Assembly: GCA_900557695.1 (NCBI GenBank)
Contig: USTP01000016.1
Location: forward strand, 1 to 13,911
Source: an uncultured Thermoanaerobacterales bacterium
Lineage (GTDB): Bacteria; Bacillota; Clostridia; Christensenellales; UBA1242
Length of the DNA stretch: 13,911 nt
Reading direction: 5' to 3'
A program made the translations under genes and the position numbers. Below, in pieces: positions 6,338-13,870 of the stretch. The first letter of the stretch is position 1. Each line of letters begins with the position of its first letter. The notes beneath the pieces are model-generated. The model was not told the origin of the DNA. It did no database searches and saw only the letters and a list, made by a program, of their open reading frames with translations.

Positions 6338-6982
6338 TTATTTAACCTCTTCTTCTTTCCTAGTTTCCTCAGCCAAACTCTTAAAACTATTTACAGCTTT
6401 AACAGCATAGTTAACGCACGAAACAATTGCAAGAATTGTTCCAATAATCATAAGTGCAAGACCAAAACATCTAATATATTCAATAGGCATTGAGCCAATC
6501 TTCGCGTTTTCTCCTCCGCTTAAGCAATCTCTAAGCCCAACATAAAGCATTAGCACCATTGAAGCAATGTCTAAGAAAAACGATTTTATTTTACCAAATA
6601 TGTCTGCTGCTATAACAATATTTTTGTTTGCCGCCACCATACGAATTCCCGATATAATAGTATCTCTTAAAACAACAATCAAAACCATTGTTACCGCTAG
6701 CCAAACAACAGTAACATTACCAGCAAGCAAAACAAGTATCATAGCCGAGGTAGTTATTGCTTTATCGGCAATCTGGTCCATAAACTTACCAAAATCAGTT
6801 ATCATGTTATATTTTCTTGCTATATAACCATCAAGAAAGTCTGTCAAACACGCCAAAATATACACTCCAAGCGCTATAAAAACACCAATTCCGCTTGGCA
6901 AATTAACTAGAAACAAAACCACAACAATTGGTGTACAAAACATCCTTATCATTGTTAAAATGTTTGGAACATTCCACTTCAT
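6338..6982 (-). CDS. pgsA: CDP-diacylglycerol-glycerol-3-phosphate 3-phosphatidyltransferase
   Basis: An integral membrane enzyme that transfers the phosphatidyl group from CDP-diacylglycerol to glycerol-3-phosphate, the committed step to phosphatidylglycerol. The CDP-alcohol phosphotransferase signature is perfect: D48, D51-G52, A55-R56, G65, D69 and D73, with the exact D-G-x2-A-R-x8-G-x3-D-x3-D spacing. Several hydrophobic segments follow (about 8-28, 31-47, 78-105, 135-150, 173-195). At 214 residues it is slightly longer than usual because of an insert near 150-168 and a charged tail. Its ATG overlaps the rimO stop by 4 bases (ATGA), implying translational coupling, and a G-rich GGGGGA in the end of rimO serves as the binding site. 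pgsA is a standard neighbour of cinA and recA. Confidence 0.96.
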   Translation of the reverse strand: MKWNVPNILTMIRMFCTPIVVVLFLVNLPSGIGVFIALGVYILACLTDFLDGYIARKYNMITDFGKFMDQIADKAITTSAMILVLLAGNVTVVWLAVTMVLIVVLRDTIISGIRMVAANKNIVIAADIFGKIKSFFLDIASMVLMLYVGLRDCLSGGENAKIGSMPIEYIRCFGLALMIIGTILAIVSCVNYAVKAVNSFKSLAEETRKEEEVK

Positions 6983-8340
6983 TCTACTTTTTCCCCCGAT
7001 AAATCATATTCTTTAACTTTTGTTATTTTTATTTTATATATCTCGCCAATATCAGCTCTTTCTTTCGACCTAAAGTAAACAAGCGTGTCTACCTCTGGTG
7101 CTTGATACTGGCTTCTACCAAAGAATCTAGCTTTTGCATAATCTATTCCTTCATAGCAAACATCTAGCGTTTTGCCTATAAATCTTCTATTTTGCTTTGC
7201 AACTACTTTCCTTTGAAGTTTAACAAGCTTTATAAGCCTTTTTTGCTTAATCTTTTCAGGTATTTGGTTTGGATAAGACGCAGCTGGCGTTCCCTCTTCT
7301 TTTGAGTAGGCAAAAAAGCCCACATGCATTAAAGGATATTCTTTTATAAATTTATAAAGTTCCTCAAAGTCTTCATCAGTTTCGCCAGGAAAACCAACCA
7401 TAAATGTTGTTCTTATTGCAACAAACTGTGGCAAAGCTTTTATCTTATCTATTAGTTTAATAATTCCATCGTGGTCGATATGCCTATTCATTCTCTTTAA
7501 AACACCCGAAGAAACATGTTGCAAAGGAATGTCTAGATAGTTGCACAGTTTTTCATTGTTCATCATCTCTTCAAGAAGCTCATCGGTTACTAGCTCTGGG
7601 TAGCAATATAGAAGCCTTATCCATTTAAGTTTCTTTATTTTTGATAACTCTTTAATAAGTTTAACAAGCTGAGGATGCCCATCTTTCGACAGGTCTGTTC
7701 CATATCTTGTTACATCTTGTGCAACTAAGATTAGTTCTTTAGCCCCTGCGTTCACAAGGTCGGTTGCCTCTTTAGTTAATTCTTCAATGCTTCTAGAGCG
7801 ATACTTCCCTCTTATATATGGAATAGTACAAAACGTGCAATAGTTGTCGCACCCATCCGCAATTTTAAGATAAGCATAATGTTTGGGCGTTGTTATAATT
7901 CTGTTTTTAACGTTAATATTGCTATACTCTCCGCCTGTTTCTATTATCTTGTTTTCCCCCGAGTATGACCTTTCTAAAATCTTAACAATATCTGGATATT
8001 GATTTATTCCAAGGAAAATATCCACCTCTGGTAAGTCTTTTCGCATTTCTTTTAACCACTTTTGAGGCATACAACCAGTAACAACAAGCTTTTTGCAAGT
8101 TCCAAGTTTCTTATATTCACTCATCTCAAAAATAGTGTCCATCGACTCTTTTCTAGCATTTGCAATAAATCCACAGGTGTTTATAATTATAATTTCTGCC
8201 TTTGAAGGGTCTGAGGTAAAACTATATCCACCCTCGCTTAAATAGGTTAGCATGTGCTCAGTGTCTACCCTATTTTTATCACACCCTAGTGATATAACGC
8301 CAACCAACTTCTTGTTCTCTTTAATTTTATTATCTTTCAT
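6979..8340 (-). CDS. rimO: Ribosomal protein S12 methylthiotransferase RimO
   Basis: A radical-SAM enzyme that adds a methylthio group to the conserved aspartate of ribosomal protein uS12. The 453-residue protein has three parts. The N-terminal UPF0004 domain binds one 4Fe-4S cluster through C20 (SLGCDKN), C56 (NTCGFI) and C90 (TGCMPQ). The radical-SAM domain has C164, C168 and C171 in CDNYCTFC, followed by IPYIRGKYRSRS. A C-terminal TRAM domain spans about 385-448. The CDNYCTFCTIPYIRGKYRSR pattern and QDVTRYG favour RimO over the tRNA enzymes MiaB and MtaB. The start has AAGGA about 9 bases before the ATG. It lies 60 bases after ftsK and overlaps pgsA by 4 bases. Confidence 0.96.
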   Translation of the reverse strand: MKDNKIKENKKLVGVISLGCDKNRVDTEHMLTYLSEGGYSFTSDPSKAEIIIINTCGFIANARKESMDTIFEMSEYKKLGTCKKLVVTGCMPQKWLKEMRKDLPEVDIFLGINQYPDIVKILERSYSGENKIIETGGEYSNINVKNRIITTPKHYAYLKIADGCDNYCTFCTIPYIRGKYRSRSIEELTKEATDLVNAGAKELILVAQDVTRYGTDLSKDGHPQLVKLIKELSKIKKLKWIRLLYCYPELVTDELLEEMMNNEKLCNYLDIPLQHVSSGVLKRMNRHIDHDGIIKLIDKIKALPQFVAIRTTFMVGFPGETDEDFEELYKFIKEYPLMHVGFFAYSKEEGTPAASYPNQIPEKIKQKRLIKLVKLQRKVVAKQNRRFIGKTLDVCYEGIDYAKARFFGRSQYQAPEVDTLVYFRSKERADIGEIYKIKITKVKEYDLSGEKVE

Positions 8341-8400
8341 ATTTTAGTTCCTTTTGTTTAGTCTAGTATACTATATAAATTAAAGCCCGTCTAGCTTAAT

Positions 8401-11400
8401 TTAATCGCTATCATAATCGCCAAAAAGCTCATTATACTCTTCAACGGTTATTTTAACATCCCTTGGCTTATTGCCAATGCCACCATCTATAAAGCCTCTG
8501 GTTTCCATTTGGTCTATAATTCTAGCCGCCCTCGCATAGCCCACGCTAAACCTTCTTTGTATCATAGATATTGAAGCTTTCCCGTTTTTCATAACAAGCT
8601 TTAATGCTTGAGGCATATACTCGTCCATACGATCTTCCCCGCTTGAAGAACCATCATCGTCATGATCCTTTTCTTCCTTTTCTGGTTCAGCGTAGATAGA
8701 TTTTTGTATATCTTCATCGTAAACAGAAACATTGTGTTCTTTAATATAGTTTAATGTTTTCTTAATTTCTTCATCAGAAACAAAGGCTGCCTGCAAACGC
8801 ACAAGTTGGTTAGAGTCTTGAGCCGACAATAGCATATCGCCTTGTCCAAGCAGTTTTTCTGCCCCGCCTTGGTTAATTATTGTTCCCGAGTCTACTGCAC
8901 TTGCAAGTGAGAACGCAATACGAGTTGGCAAGTTGTTTTTAATGGTACCAGTAACAATGTTAACAGATGGCCTTTGTGTTGCAATAACCATATGAATTCC
9001 AGACGCACGGCCAAGCTGAGTTATTCTTTGAATCTTACCCTCAACATCTTTCGCCGCAACGCTCATAAGCTCGGCAAGTTCGTCTATAACAATAACTAAG
9101 TATGGAAGCCTTTTTTCTCTGCCCTCTTTAACGGCTTGACACTCGTTAAACTGCTCAATCTTTTGACAGTCGTTATCTACAAGAAGTTGATATCTTCTTT
9201 CCATCTCTTTAACAGCCCATGCCAAAGCATTAACCGCCTTAGAACACTCGGTTACAATTTCAGGTAGCATCATGTGAGGCATACGATTGTATCTAGAAAA
9301 TTCAACGCGCTTAGGGTCGATCATAATAAACCTAAGTTCGTCTGGAGAGTGACGATACATTAAACTCATAATAAGCGAGTGCAAAAATACCGACTTACCA
9401 GAGCCTGTAGACCCCGCCACCAGAACATGAACCATTTTAGACAAACTTTTAATTATTATTTCGCCAGAAATATTTTTACCAATGGCAACAGGAAGTGGCG
9501 CCTTAAAGTTTCTAAACTCGGCAGATTCTACAAGTTCTCTTAACCCAACCATGCTAGATTTAGTGTTTTCTACCTCAACGCCAAACGCGTTCTTGCCAGG
9601 TATTGGCGCTTCAATACGAACCCCACTTTTTGTTGCAAGGTTCATAGACATATCCTTGTCATACGAAAGAACTCTACTAACAGGCACACCTGTTGGCATT
9701 GTTAGCTCATATCGTGTTACCTTGGGGCCACGAACAACATTTATAACCTTTGCTGGTATTTTAAAGTTTGCAAGAGTGCTTTCAAGAATTGCCGACCTTT
9801 TTCTGTATTCCTCAGAATAATCTTCATGCTCTTCTTTTATAACATTTAATAATAAGGTTGGTGGCGGATTATATTTACGGTTAAGCTGATTTTCAAAACT
9901 CATTTTTTCTACTTTAGGCTTTGTTTCTTGCCTTTGAGAGTTTTGTGACACATTTATATCATGTTTAGAATTGTCTAAAACTTGCGAAAAATTGTTTACG
10001 CTATTTTGCTCTTTCATTTCAATACCAAGCGAACTAGCATTTGCCAAAATATCTCCACTTGCTCTCCTATCACGACTAGTTAGCCTTGAAGAAAATTCGG
10101 TGCTCTCTTCCTCGCCACTTGAAAACTTATTAAAGTTAGAAACAGATGTTCGGTTTGCTAACCTCTGGTCCTCCACTCTTCTATTCACGCCAAAAGTGCT
10201 ATCTTCATTTCTCTCTGGCCTATTAGAATTAAATTCTTCTTTTTGCGTTTGAGAAATGTTAGTAATATTAGATGAGTTTCTTGAAAATTCTCTTCTATCT
10301 CTAGCAAGATTTGGCTGGCTATTTTCTATAGTAGATGAACTGTTAAAAGAACTTGTTGGTTTATATGTTCCCCAAGAGGTTTTTAAACTTCCATCATCAT
10401 TTTCTTCGTATGTTTTTTCAAAAGGTTTACTATCCTCTTGCTTTTGGTTGTTGTTTAAATTGCCAGTAACACTTTGCAAATCTTGTTCATTTTCATCATG
10501 GTAAACAAGCGGTTTTGATGCATATTGCCTTCTCCAAGCATCCCGTTCTTCGCTATCACGATCAAAAATGTTTGGAACATTAGGTTTAGAGCCAAACAAA
10601 ATTTCTCTTGCACTTTTAGGCTCACTAGATTCCTCTGCTAATGAATTGTTGGTGTCCTCTTTACTTTTATTAAAGTCGCCAAACAAAACACTTTTGGCTT
10701 TTTCACGCCCACTATTTTCATTATCTAATTTACTTGAAGCTTCGCTATTATTTTGATTAAAGCTAAAGGAAATATTTTCGTCCGACTCTAAAAGGTCATT
10801 GGTTTTTGTGTCTGTAGTTTGAAAAAGAGGAACTTGGCTCTCACTTATATCTTGGCTATACTCTTCACTAAAACTGCCACTTGGTTTACTTGTTTGAAAA
10901 CTATACAAATTTTCATCATCGCTTGAATTAAGCCTTCTTTCCAACTCTTCACTTGTAGCCTGACTGCGTTTTAAAGCCTGCTTTTTCTTATTTTTACCTC
11001 GGCTATAAATAGCATAATCTATAATAAGACCTATGAAAACTGTTGCAAAAATTGCAAAGAACACATAGGCTCCACCAAGCCCAATAATTCCACGAATAAG
11101 GAACACTAGTATGCCTAGCATAAGCCCACCAACCGTAATACCGCTAGACATATTATAGCAAGCTTTTAAATATCTTCCCATGTCAGAAAAACTAGTCATA
11201 TCATCATAAAGCAAACTAGATGTGAAAATAGTGTGAAGCAAGCATAGCAAACAAACTGAAGCAACTATTAAATATGCTGTGAACTTTTTATCAAAAGTGT
11301 ACGACAGCCCCATAATTAAGGCTATGGCAACCAAGGCAAATAATAAACAAAGTGGATAAATTAGCACGCCAAAAATGCCTTGAAAAAATTTGCCAATACT

Positions 11401-11526
11401 TAAAAAGTTTGGCACTAAACACAAAATAAAGATAAGAATACTAAGCACCAACAAACAGGTGCCCAGTATTTTTTTACCATTTCCTCTCTCACGCCTAGTT
11501 TTTCTTTCTTTCAAGTTTGATTCCAA
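8401..11526 (-). CDS. ftsK: DNA translocase FtsK/SpoIIIE
   Basis: A membrane-anchored hexameric dsDNA motor that clears chromosome DNA from the division septum. The 1041-residue protein has: a basic N-terminus and about four membrane segments (21-176); a very polar linker (about 177-545) rich in Ser, Asn, Glu, Asp and Arg; the alpha domain (about 550-680); the RecA-like motor with Walker A AGSTGSGKS (704-712) and Walker B VIVIDELAEL (811-820); and the gamma winged helix (about 968-1035; SMIQRRFSVGYARAARIID) that reads polar DNA motifs. The linker is unusually long for a Firmicutes protein (SpoIIIE is near 790 residues) and holds two copies of A-[KR]-x-x-L-F-G, at 277-283 and 306-312. Translation starts at TTG (11526), supported by GAGGTG 7 bases upstream. 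The first in-frame ATG would delete the first membrane segments. It lies 55 bases after the M16 gene in the same operon. Confidence 0.97.
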   Translation of the reverse strand: MESNLKERKTRRERGNGKKILGTCLLVLSILIFILCLVPNFLSIGKFFQGIFGVLIYPLCLLFALVAIALIMGLSYTFDKKFTAYLIVASVCLLCLLHTIFTSSLLYDDMTSFSDMGRYLKACYNMSSGITVGGLMLGILVFLIRGIIGLGGAYVFFAIFATVFIGLIIDYAIYSRGKNKKKQALKRSQATSEELERRLNSSDDENLYSFQTSKPSGSFSEEYSQDISESQVPLFQTTDTKTNDLLESDENISFSFNQNNSEASSKLDNENSGREKAKSVLFGDFNKSKEDTNNSLAEESSEPKSAREILFGSKPNVPNIFDRDSEERDAWRRQYASKPLVYHDENEQDLQSVTGNLNNNQKQEDSKPFEKTYEENDDGSLKTSWGTYKPTSSFNSSSTIENSQPNLARDRREFSRNSSNITNISQTQKEEFNSNRPERNEDSTFGVNRRVEDQRLANRTSVSNFNKFSSGEEESTEFSSRLTSRDRRASGDILANASSLGIEMKEQNSVNNFSQVLDNSKHDINVSQNSQRQETKPKVEKMSFENQLNRKYNPPPTLLLNVIKEEHEDYSEEYRKRSAILESTLANFKIPAKVINVVRGPKVTRYELTMPTGVPVSRVLSYDKDMSMNLATKSGVRIEAPIPGKNAFGVEVENTKSSMVGLRELVESAEFRNFKAPLPVAIGKNISGEIIIKSLSKMVHVLVAGSTGSGKSVFLHSLIMSLMYRHSPDELRFIMIDPKRVEFSRYNRMPHMMLPEIVTECSKAVNALAWAVKEMERRYQLLVDNDCQKIEQFNECQAVKEGREKRLPYLVIVIDELAELMSVAAKDVEGKIQRITQLGRASGIHMVIATQRPSVNIVTGTIKNNLPTRIAFSLASAVDSGTIINQGGAEKLLGQGDMLLSAQDSNQLVRLQAAFVSDEEIKKTLNYIKEHNVSVYDEDIQKSIYAEPEKEEKDHDDDGSSSGEDRMDEYMPQALKLVMKNGKASISMIQRRFSVGYARAARIIDQMETRGFIDGGIGNKPRDVKITVEEYNELFGDYDSD

Positions 11527-11533
11527 CTTAACA

Positions 11534-11539
11534 CACCTC
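11534..11539 (-). promoter_or_regulatory. Ribosome binding site fixing the TTG start of ftsK
   Basis: GAGGTG (minus strand, 11539-11534) lies 7 bases before TTG at 11526-11524. This spacing is good and there is no nearby in-frame ATG, so the rare start codon is credible. Confidence 0.8.
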
Positions 11540-11581
11540 TAAAAAAATATCCGCTTGCCCGTTATATAACTACATTTTAAA

Positions 11582-12841
11582 CTAATCAGAGTAGTCTATA
11601 TAATCTAAAGAGTTTATTTCTGCGGGCCCACCAAGGTATGCGATGAAAAGTTTTGTAAAGTCAAACACTTCCTCTATGGCTTTATTTGCGTCAGAAACTT
11701 TTAATAGTTCTACTTTCATAAGTTCACTAGCTTGGCTATAACTTTGCTTATTTATGGCAACTTCCCTTGCCGCCAATACGCTTAAATCGTGAACACTTTC
11801 GCTTTCTTGCAAAAATTTGATGATATATGCATTTTTCTCTATCTCAAAGTCAATTTCAGATATTTTGTTTTTGGTTAGTTCTTTTATAACCACCACAATA
11901 TTGTCTAGATATTCGTTAACATGCTCATAGTCTACCATTGCTTCAATAGTTAATTTACCATTGTTTGCATATTGGTCATAAGAAATCTTCTCATCATGGA
12001 AATAGTGCACGCCATTAAACTTCTCTTCAATTTTTCTAAGAATAATAGGACTAACTATATCTATGGCATACTTATTCGTTGTTTTATAACTAAAGCAAGG
12101 AAAAGCCAAGAAAATTCTGCTTTGATTTAGTTTTTTGTTTTTAGTTCTTTCGCCACCAGCAAAGTTTTCTATATTAGCAACATACTTAAGTTTCTTATAC
12201 TCTCCCCCCTCAATAAACCTTGTATAAAAAGTTTTCATAACTTTCTCATAAACAGTGTCCGCATCTATATCTCCTACAACCGAGATAACAGTGTTTTTTG
12301 GAGTTAGCACTCTGTCAAAAAATTCCTTACTATCGCCCGAAGTCATCCTTGATATGGTGGTTATTGTTCCAAACTTTGGATTAGCAAGCCCAGTACGGTA
12401 AAACAAGGCTTGGTTTACCATCCTTTCAAGCGTATATGAAGGGTTTTCTTGAAGCTTAACAATATCGGCAAGCATAATGTTTCTAACCTTATCCCCACTA
12501 GCCATATCAAAGGTAGACTCAAAGGCTATTTCGCACAGTAAGTCTATCGCTCTATCAATATAATCGGCTAGTGTTAAAACCGAGATAATAATGCTCTCGC
12601 TAGTATTATCTCTAGATAGTTTTAGCCCATTGCTTTTCGCAAACATGAAAAGATCTCTTTCAGACGGATGCTTTTTCGTTCCCATAAGTAGCATCCTTGA
12701 GGTAAATTCACTAATGCCACTTTCGTAGTTCTTCTCACTTTGCGTTCCGCTAGTAATGTGAAGGTCTACTGAAATTAGCTTCGCATCCTTTTTGGGCAAA
12801 ACGGATAGCTTTAGTCCGTTAGGATAGGTTCTTAGTGCCAT
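11582..12841 (-). CDS. M16-family peptidase homologue lacking the HxxEH zinc motif
   Basis: A 419-residue protein with the two-domain architecture of M16 (insulinase/MPP/MlpA-like) peptidases: NGLKLSVLPKKDAKLISVDLH-type start, SGTQSE, G-I-x-x-F-x-x-x-M-L-x-M-G-T (42-55), ALFYRTG and PKNTVISVVGDID. In active members the motif is G-I-x-H-F-x-E-H-M. Here it reads G-I-S-E-F-T-S-R-M (42-50), so both zinc histidines (positions 45 and 49) and the catalytic glutamate (48) are gone. It is probably a pseudo-peptidase, perhaps the non-catalytic subunit of a pair as in other M16 heterodimers. No active partner gene lies in this window. The ATG at 12841 is chosen because AAGGAG (12856-12851) sits 9 bases upstream. 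An in-frame TTG at 12865 lies before that site and is rejected. It heads the operon that continues into ftsK. M16 genes near ylxY and ftsK/spoIIIE are typical of Firmicutes. Confidence 0.87.
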   Translation of the reverse strand: MALRTYPNGLKLSVLPKKDAKLISVDLHITSGTQSEKNYESGISEFTSRMLLMGTKKHPSERDLFMFAKSNGLKLSRDNTSESIIISVLTLADYIDRAIDLLCEIAFESTFDMASGDKVRNIMLADIVKLQENPSYTLERMVNQALFYRTGLANPKFGTITTISRMTSGDSKEFFDRVLTPKNTVISVVGDIDADTVYEKVMKTFYTRFIEGGEYKKLKYVANIENFAGGERTKNKKLNQSRIFLAFPCFSYKTTNKYAIDIVSPIILRKIEEKFNGVHYFHDEKISYDQYANNGKLTIEAMVDYEHVNEYLDNIVVVIKELTKNKISEIDFEIEKNAYIIKFLQESESVHDLSVLAAREVAINKQSYSQASELMKVELLKVSDANKAIEEVFDFTKLFIAYLGGPAEINSLDYIDYSD

Positions 12842-12878
12842 AAATATTTTCTCCTTAAAAAGCAACTTTTTGTCTTTT

Positions 12879-12897
12879 AGTATAACCTAAGTATAAC
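12879..12897 (-). promoter_or_regulatory. Duplicated -10-like element upstream of the M16-ftsK-recA operon
   Basis: GTTATACT occurs twice on the minus strand (12897-12890 and 12886-12879), 11 bp apart. Each holds TATACT, one mismatch from TATAAT, but neither has a good -35 box; the best upstream candidate is TTTAAT, inside the preceding terminator. It is the only promoter-like sequence between that terminator and the M16 start, so it is the likely operon promoter, possibly activator-dependent. Confidence 0.45.
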
Positions 12898-12900
12898 ATA

Positions 12901-12927
12901 AAAAAATCCGCTATTAAAAACGGATTT
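12901..12927 (-). terminator. Rho-independent terminator after the deacetylase gene
   Basis: On the minus strand AAATCCGTT (12927-12919) pairs with AGCGGATTT (12912-12904), 9 bp with one G-U pair and a 6-base loop, followed by a run of T. It separates the deacetylase gene from the M16-ftsK operon. Confidence 0.88.
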
Positions 12928-12958
12928 CAATACTTTTCAAATTTTTTATCAACTTTTT

Positions 12959-13720
12959 TTAATCTTTAATTGTATTAGAAACGGTATCTGGCACCAGATT
13001 TTTACTATTTATGTATTCAAGAATTCTTTTTAAGGCATTTTTTGTTGCCTCGGTTGGATGCATAAGAATTAAGTCGCCACCCGTCATTTCGCTTGTTGCT
13101 CTTTCAAAAATCAAATCTTCATCCCTATCTCGCCAGTCGATAGTGTCATGAGTCCAAAGAATAGTTTTATATGAAAGGTCGCTTGCCGCTTTAACTGTTG
13201 TCTGGCTATAACTACCACCTGGTGGGGCAAACAAATTCATTGTAACACCCGTAACTTCGTAAACGGCATCCTGACACTCTTGAATTTCTTTTATATTTTC
13301 ATCATAACTAAGGCGAGCGTGCTCTTTGTGGTTTGACCCATGATTACCTATTTCATGCCCTCTTTCATAAATTAGCCTACACATTGCAGGATAGGTTTTA
13401 ACCCAAGTTTTCCCAACAAAGAAAGTGCACTTCGCGTCATACTCATCAAGAATATCTAACATCTCACTAAGGTACTCTGTTCCCCAATAAACATTGATCA
13501 TAAGTGCAACTTTGTTGCTATTTTCATTGCCAGCGTATATAACTCCGTTATACGACTTAAACGCAGTTATAGTTGCTGAATTAGTTAGAAATCCACAGGC
13601 AACAATCGTAACAAACACGATAGCTATTAAACATATATTTATTGCAACATGAAAAATAAGTTTATGTTCATTGCCACCATTTTTGTTTTCGCTTTTTTCT
13701 TTTTTTCGCTTTATTCTCAT
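12959..13720 (-). CDS. ylxY: YlxY-like polysaccharide deacetylase family protein (CE4), membrane-anchored
   Basis: A NodB-homology (carbohydrate esterase 4) protein of 253 residues from the chosen start. It has a very basic N-terminus, one signal-anchor helix and an extracellular catalytic-type domain. From that start: metal-binding H127 and H131 (NHGSNH), APPGGSY (165-171) in place of R-x-P-Y, DTIDW (192-196) and L-x-x-H-P-T near 217-223. Motif 1, usually T-F-D-D-G, reads M-I-N-V-Y-W-G (74-80), so the catalytic aspartate is Asn and the metal aspartate is lost. From memory, this N-V-x-W-G form with APP is characteristic of YlxY, a family tied to spore-formers, so the change is probably ancestral and its deacetylase activity is doubtful. 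In Bacillus ylxY lies next to an M16 gene, as here. A GTG start at 13732 has no binding site, whereas the ATG at 13720 has GAGG 6 bases upstream. Confidence 0.88.
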   Translation of the reverse strand: MRIKRKKEKSENKNGGNEHKLIFHVAINICLIAIVFVTIVACGFLTNSATITAFKSYNGVIYAGNENSNKVALMINVYWGTEYLSEMLDILDEYDAKCTFFVGKTWVKTYPAMCRLIYERGHEIGNHGSNHKEHARLSYDENIKEIQECQDAVYEVTGVTMNLFAPPGGSYSQTTVKAASDLSYKTILWTHDTIDWRDRDEDLIFERATSEMTGGDLILMHPTEATKNALKRILEYINSKNLVPDTVSNTIKD

Positions 13721-13726
13721 TTTTCG

Positions 13727-13730
13727 CCTC
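13727..13730 (-). promoter_or_regulatory. Ribosome binding site fixing the ATG start of the deacetylase gene
   Basis: GAGG, within GTGAGG on the minus strand, lies 6 bases before the ATG at 13720. It overlaps the alternative GTG start at 13732, which has no binding site of its own. Confidence 0.65.
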
Positions 13731-13764
13731 ACAAATTTTTTCTATCATATTGTATGAAATGGTT

Positions 13765-13859
13765 ACGCAAAAATATAACACCAGAGCTATCTTAAAGCCA
13801 ATAAACAATTATAATAGAATATAAAAAACGCAAAAATAAACTAAAAAAGCGTAAAAATA
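13765..13859. repeat. Recurrent ACGCAAAAATA motif upstream of the deacetylase gene
   Basis: ACGCAAAAATA occurs exactly at 13765-13775 and 13828-13838, and a variant GCGTAAAAATA lies at 13849-13859. The first copy overlaps the -10 region of the putative promoter. This could be an operator or a by-product of AT-rich DNA. Confidence 0.3.
13772..13801 (-). promoter_or_regulatory. Putative promoter of the deacetylase gene
   Basis: On the minus strand there is -35 TTGGCT (13801-13796), an 18-bp spacer and -10 TATATT (13777-13772) with an upstream TG (extended -10). Initiation near 13766 leaves a leader of about 45 nt. The -10 matches 5 of 6 and the -35 matches 4 of 6 positions. Confidence 0.6.
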
Positions 13860-13870
13860 TACTGTAAAAC

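Noticed and set aside
8364..8373. Perfect 10-bp palindrome TAGTATACTA between ftsK and rimO as an operator or promoter
   Set aside because: There is no T-run for a terminator and no usable -35 box, and a short AT-rich palindrome of this length is expected by chance.
11560..11569. Palindrome GTTATATAAC followed by a T-run between the M16 gene and ftsK as a terminator
   Set aside because: The T-run is about 13 bases away from the palindrome and no GC-containing stem directly precedes it, so read-through into ftsK is expected.
12842..12865. TTG start 8 codons upstream for the M16 gene
   Set aside because: The Shine-Dalgarno AAGGAG lies inside that extension and is spaced correctly for the ATG at 12841.
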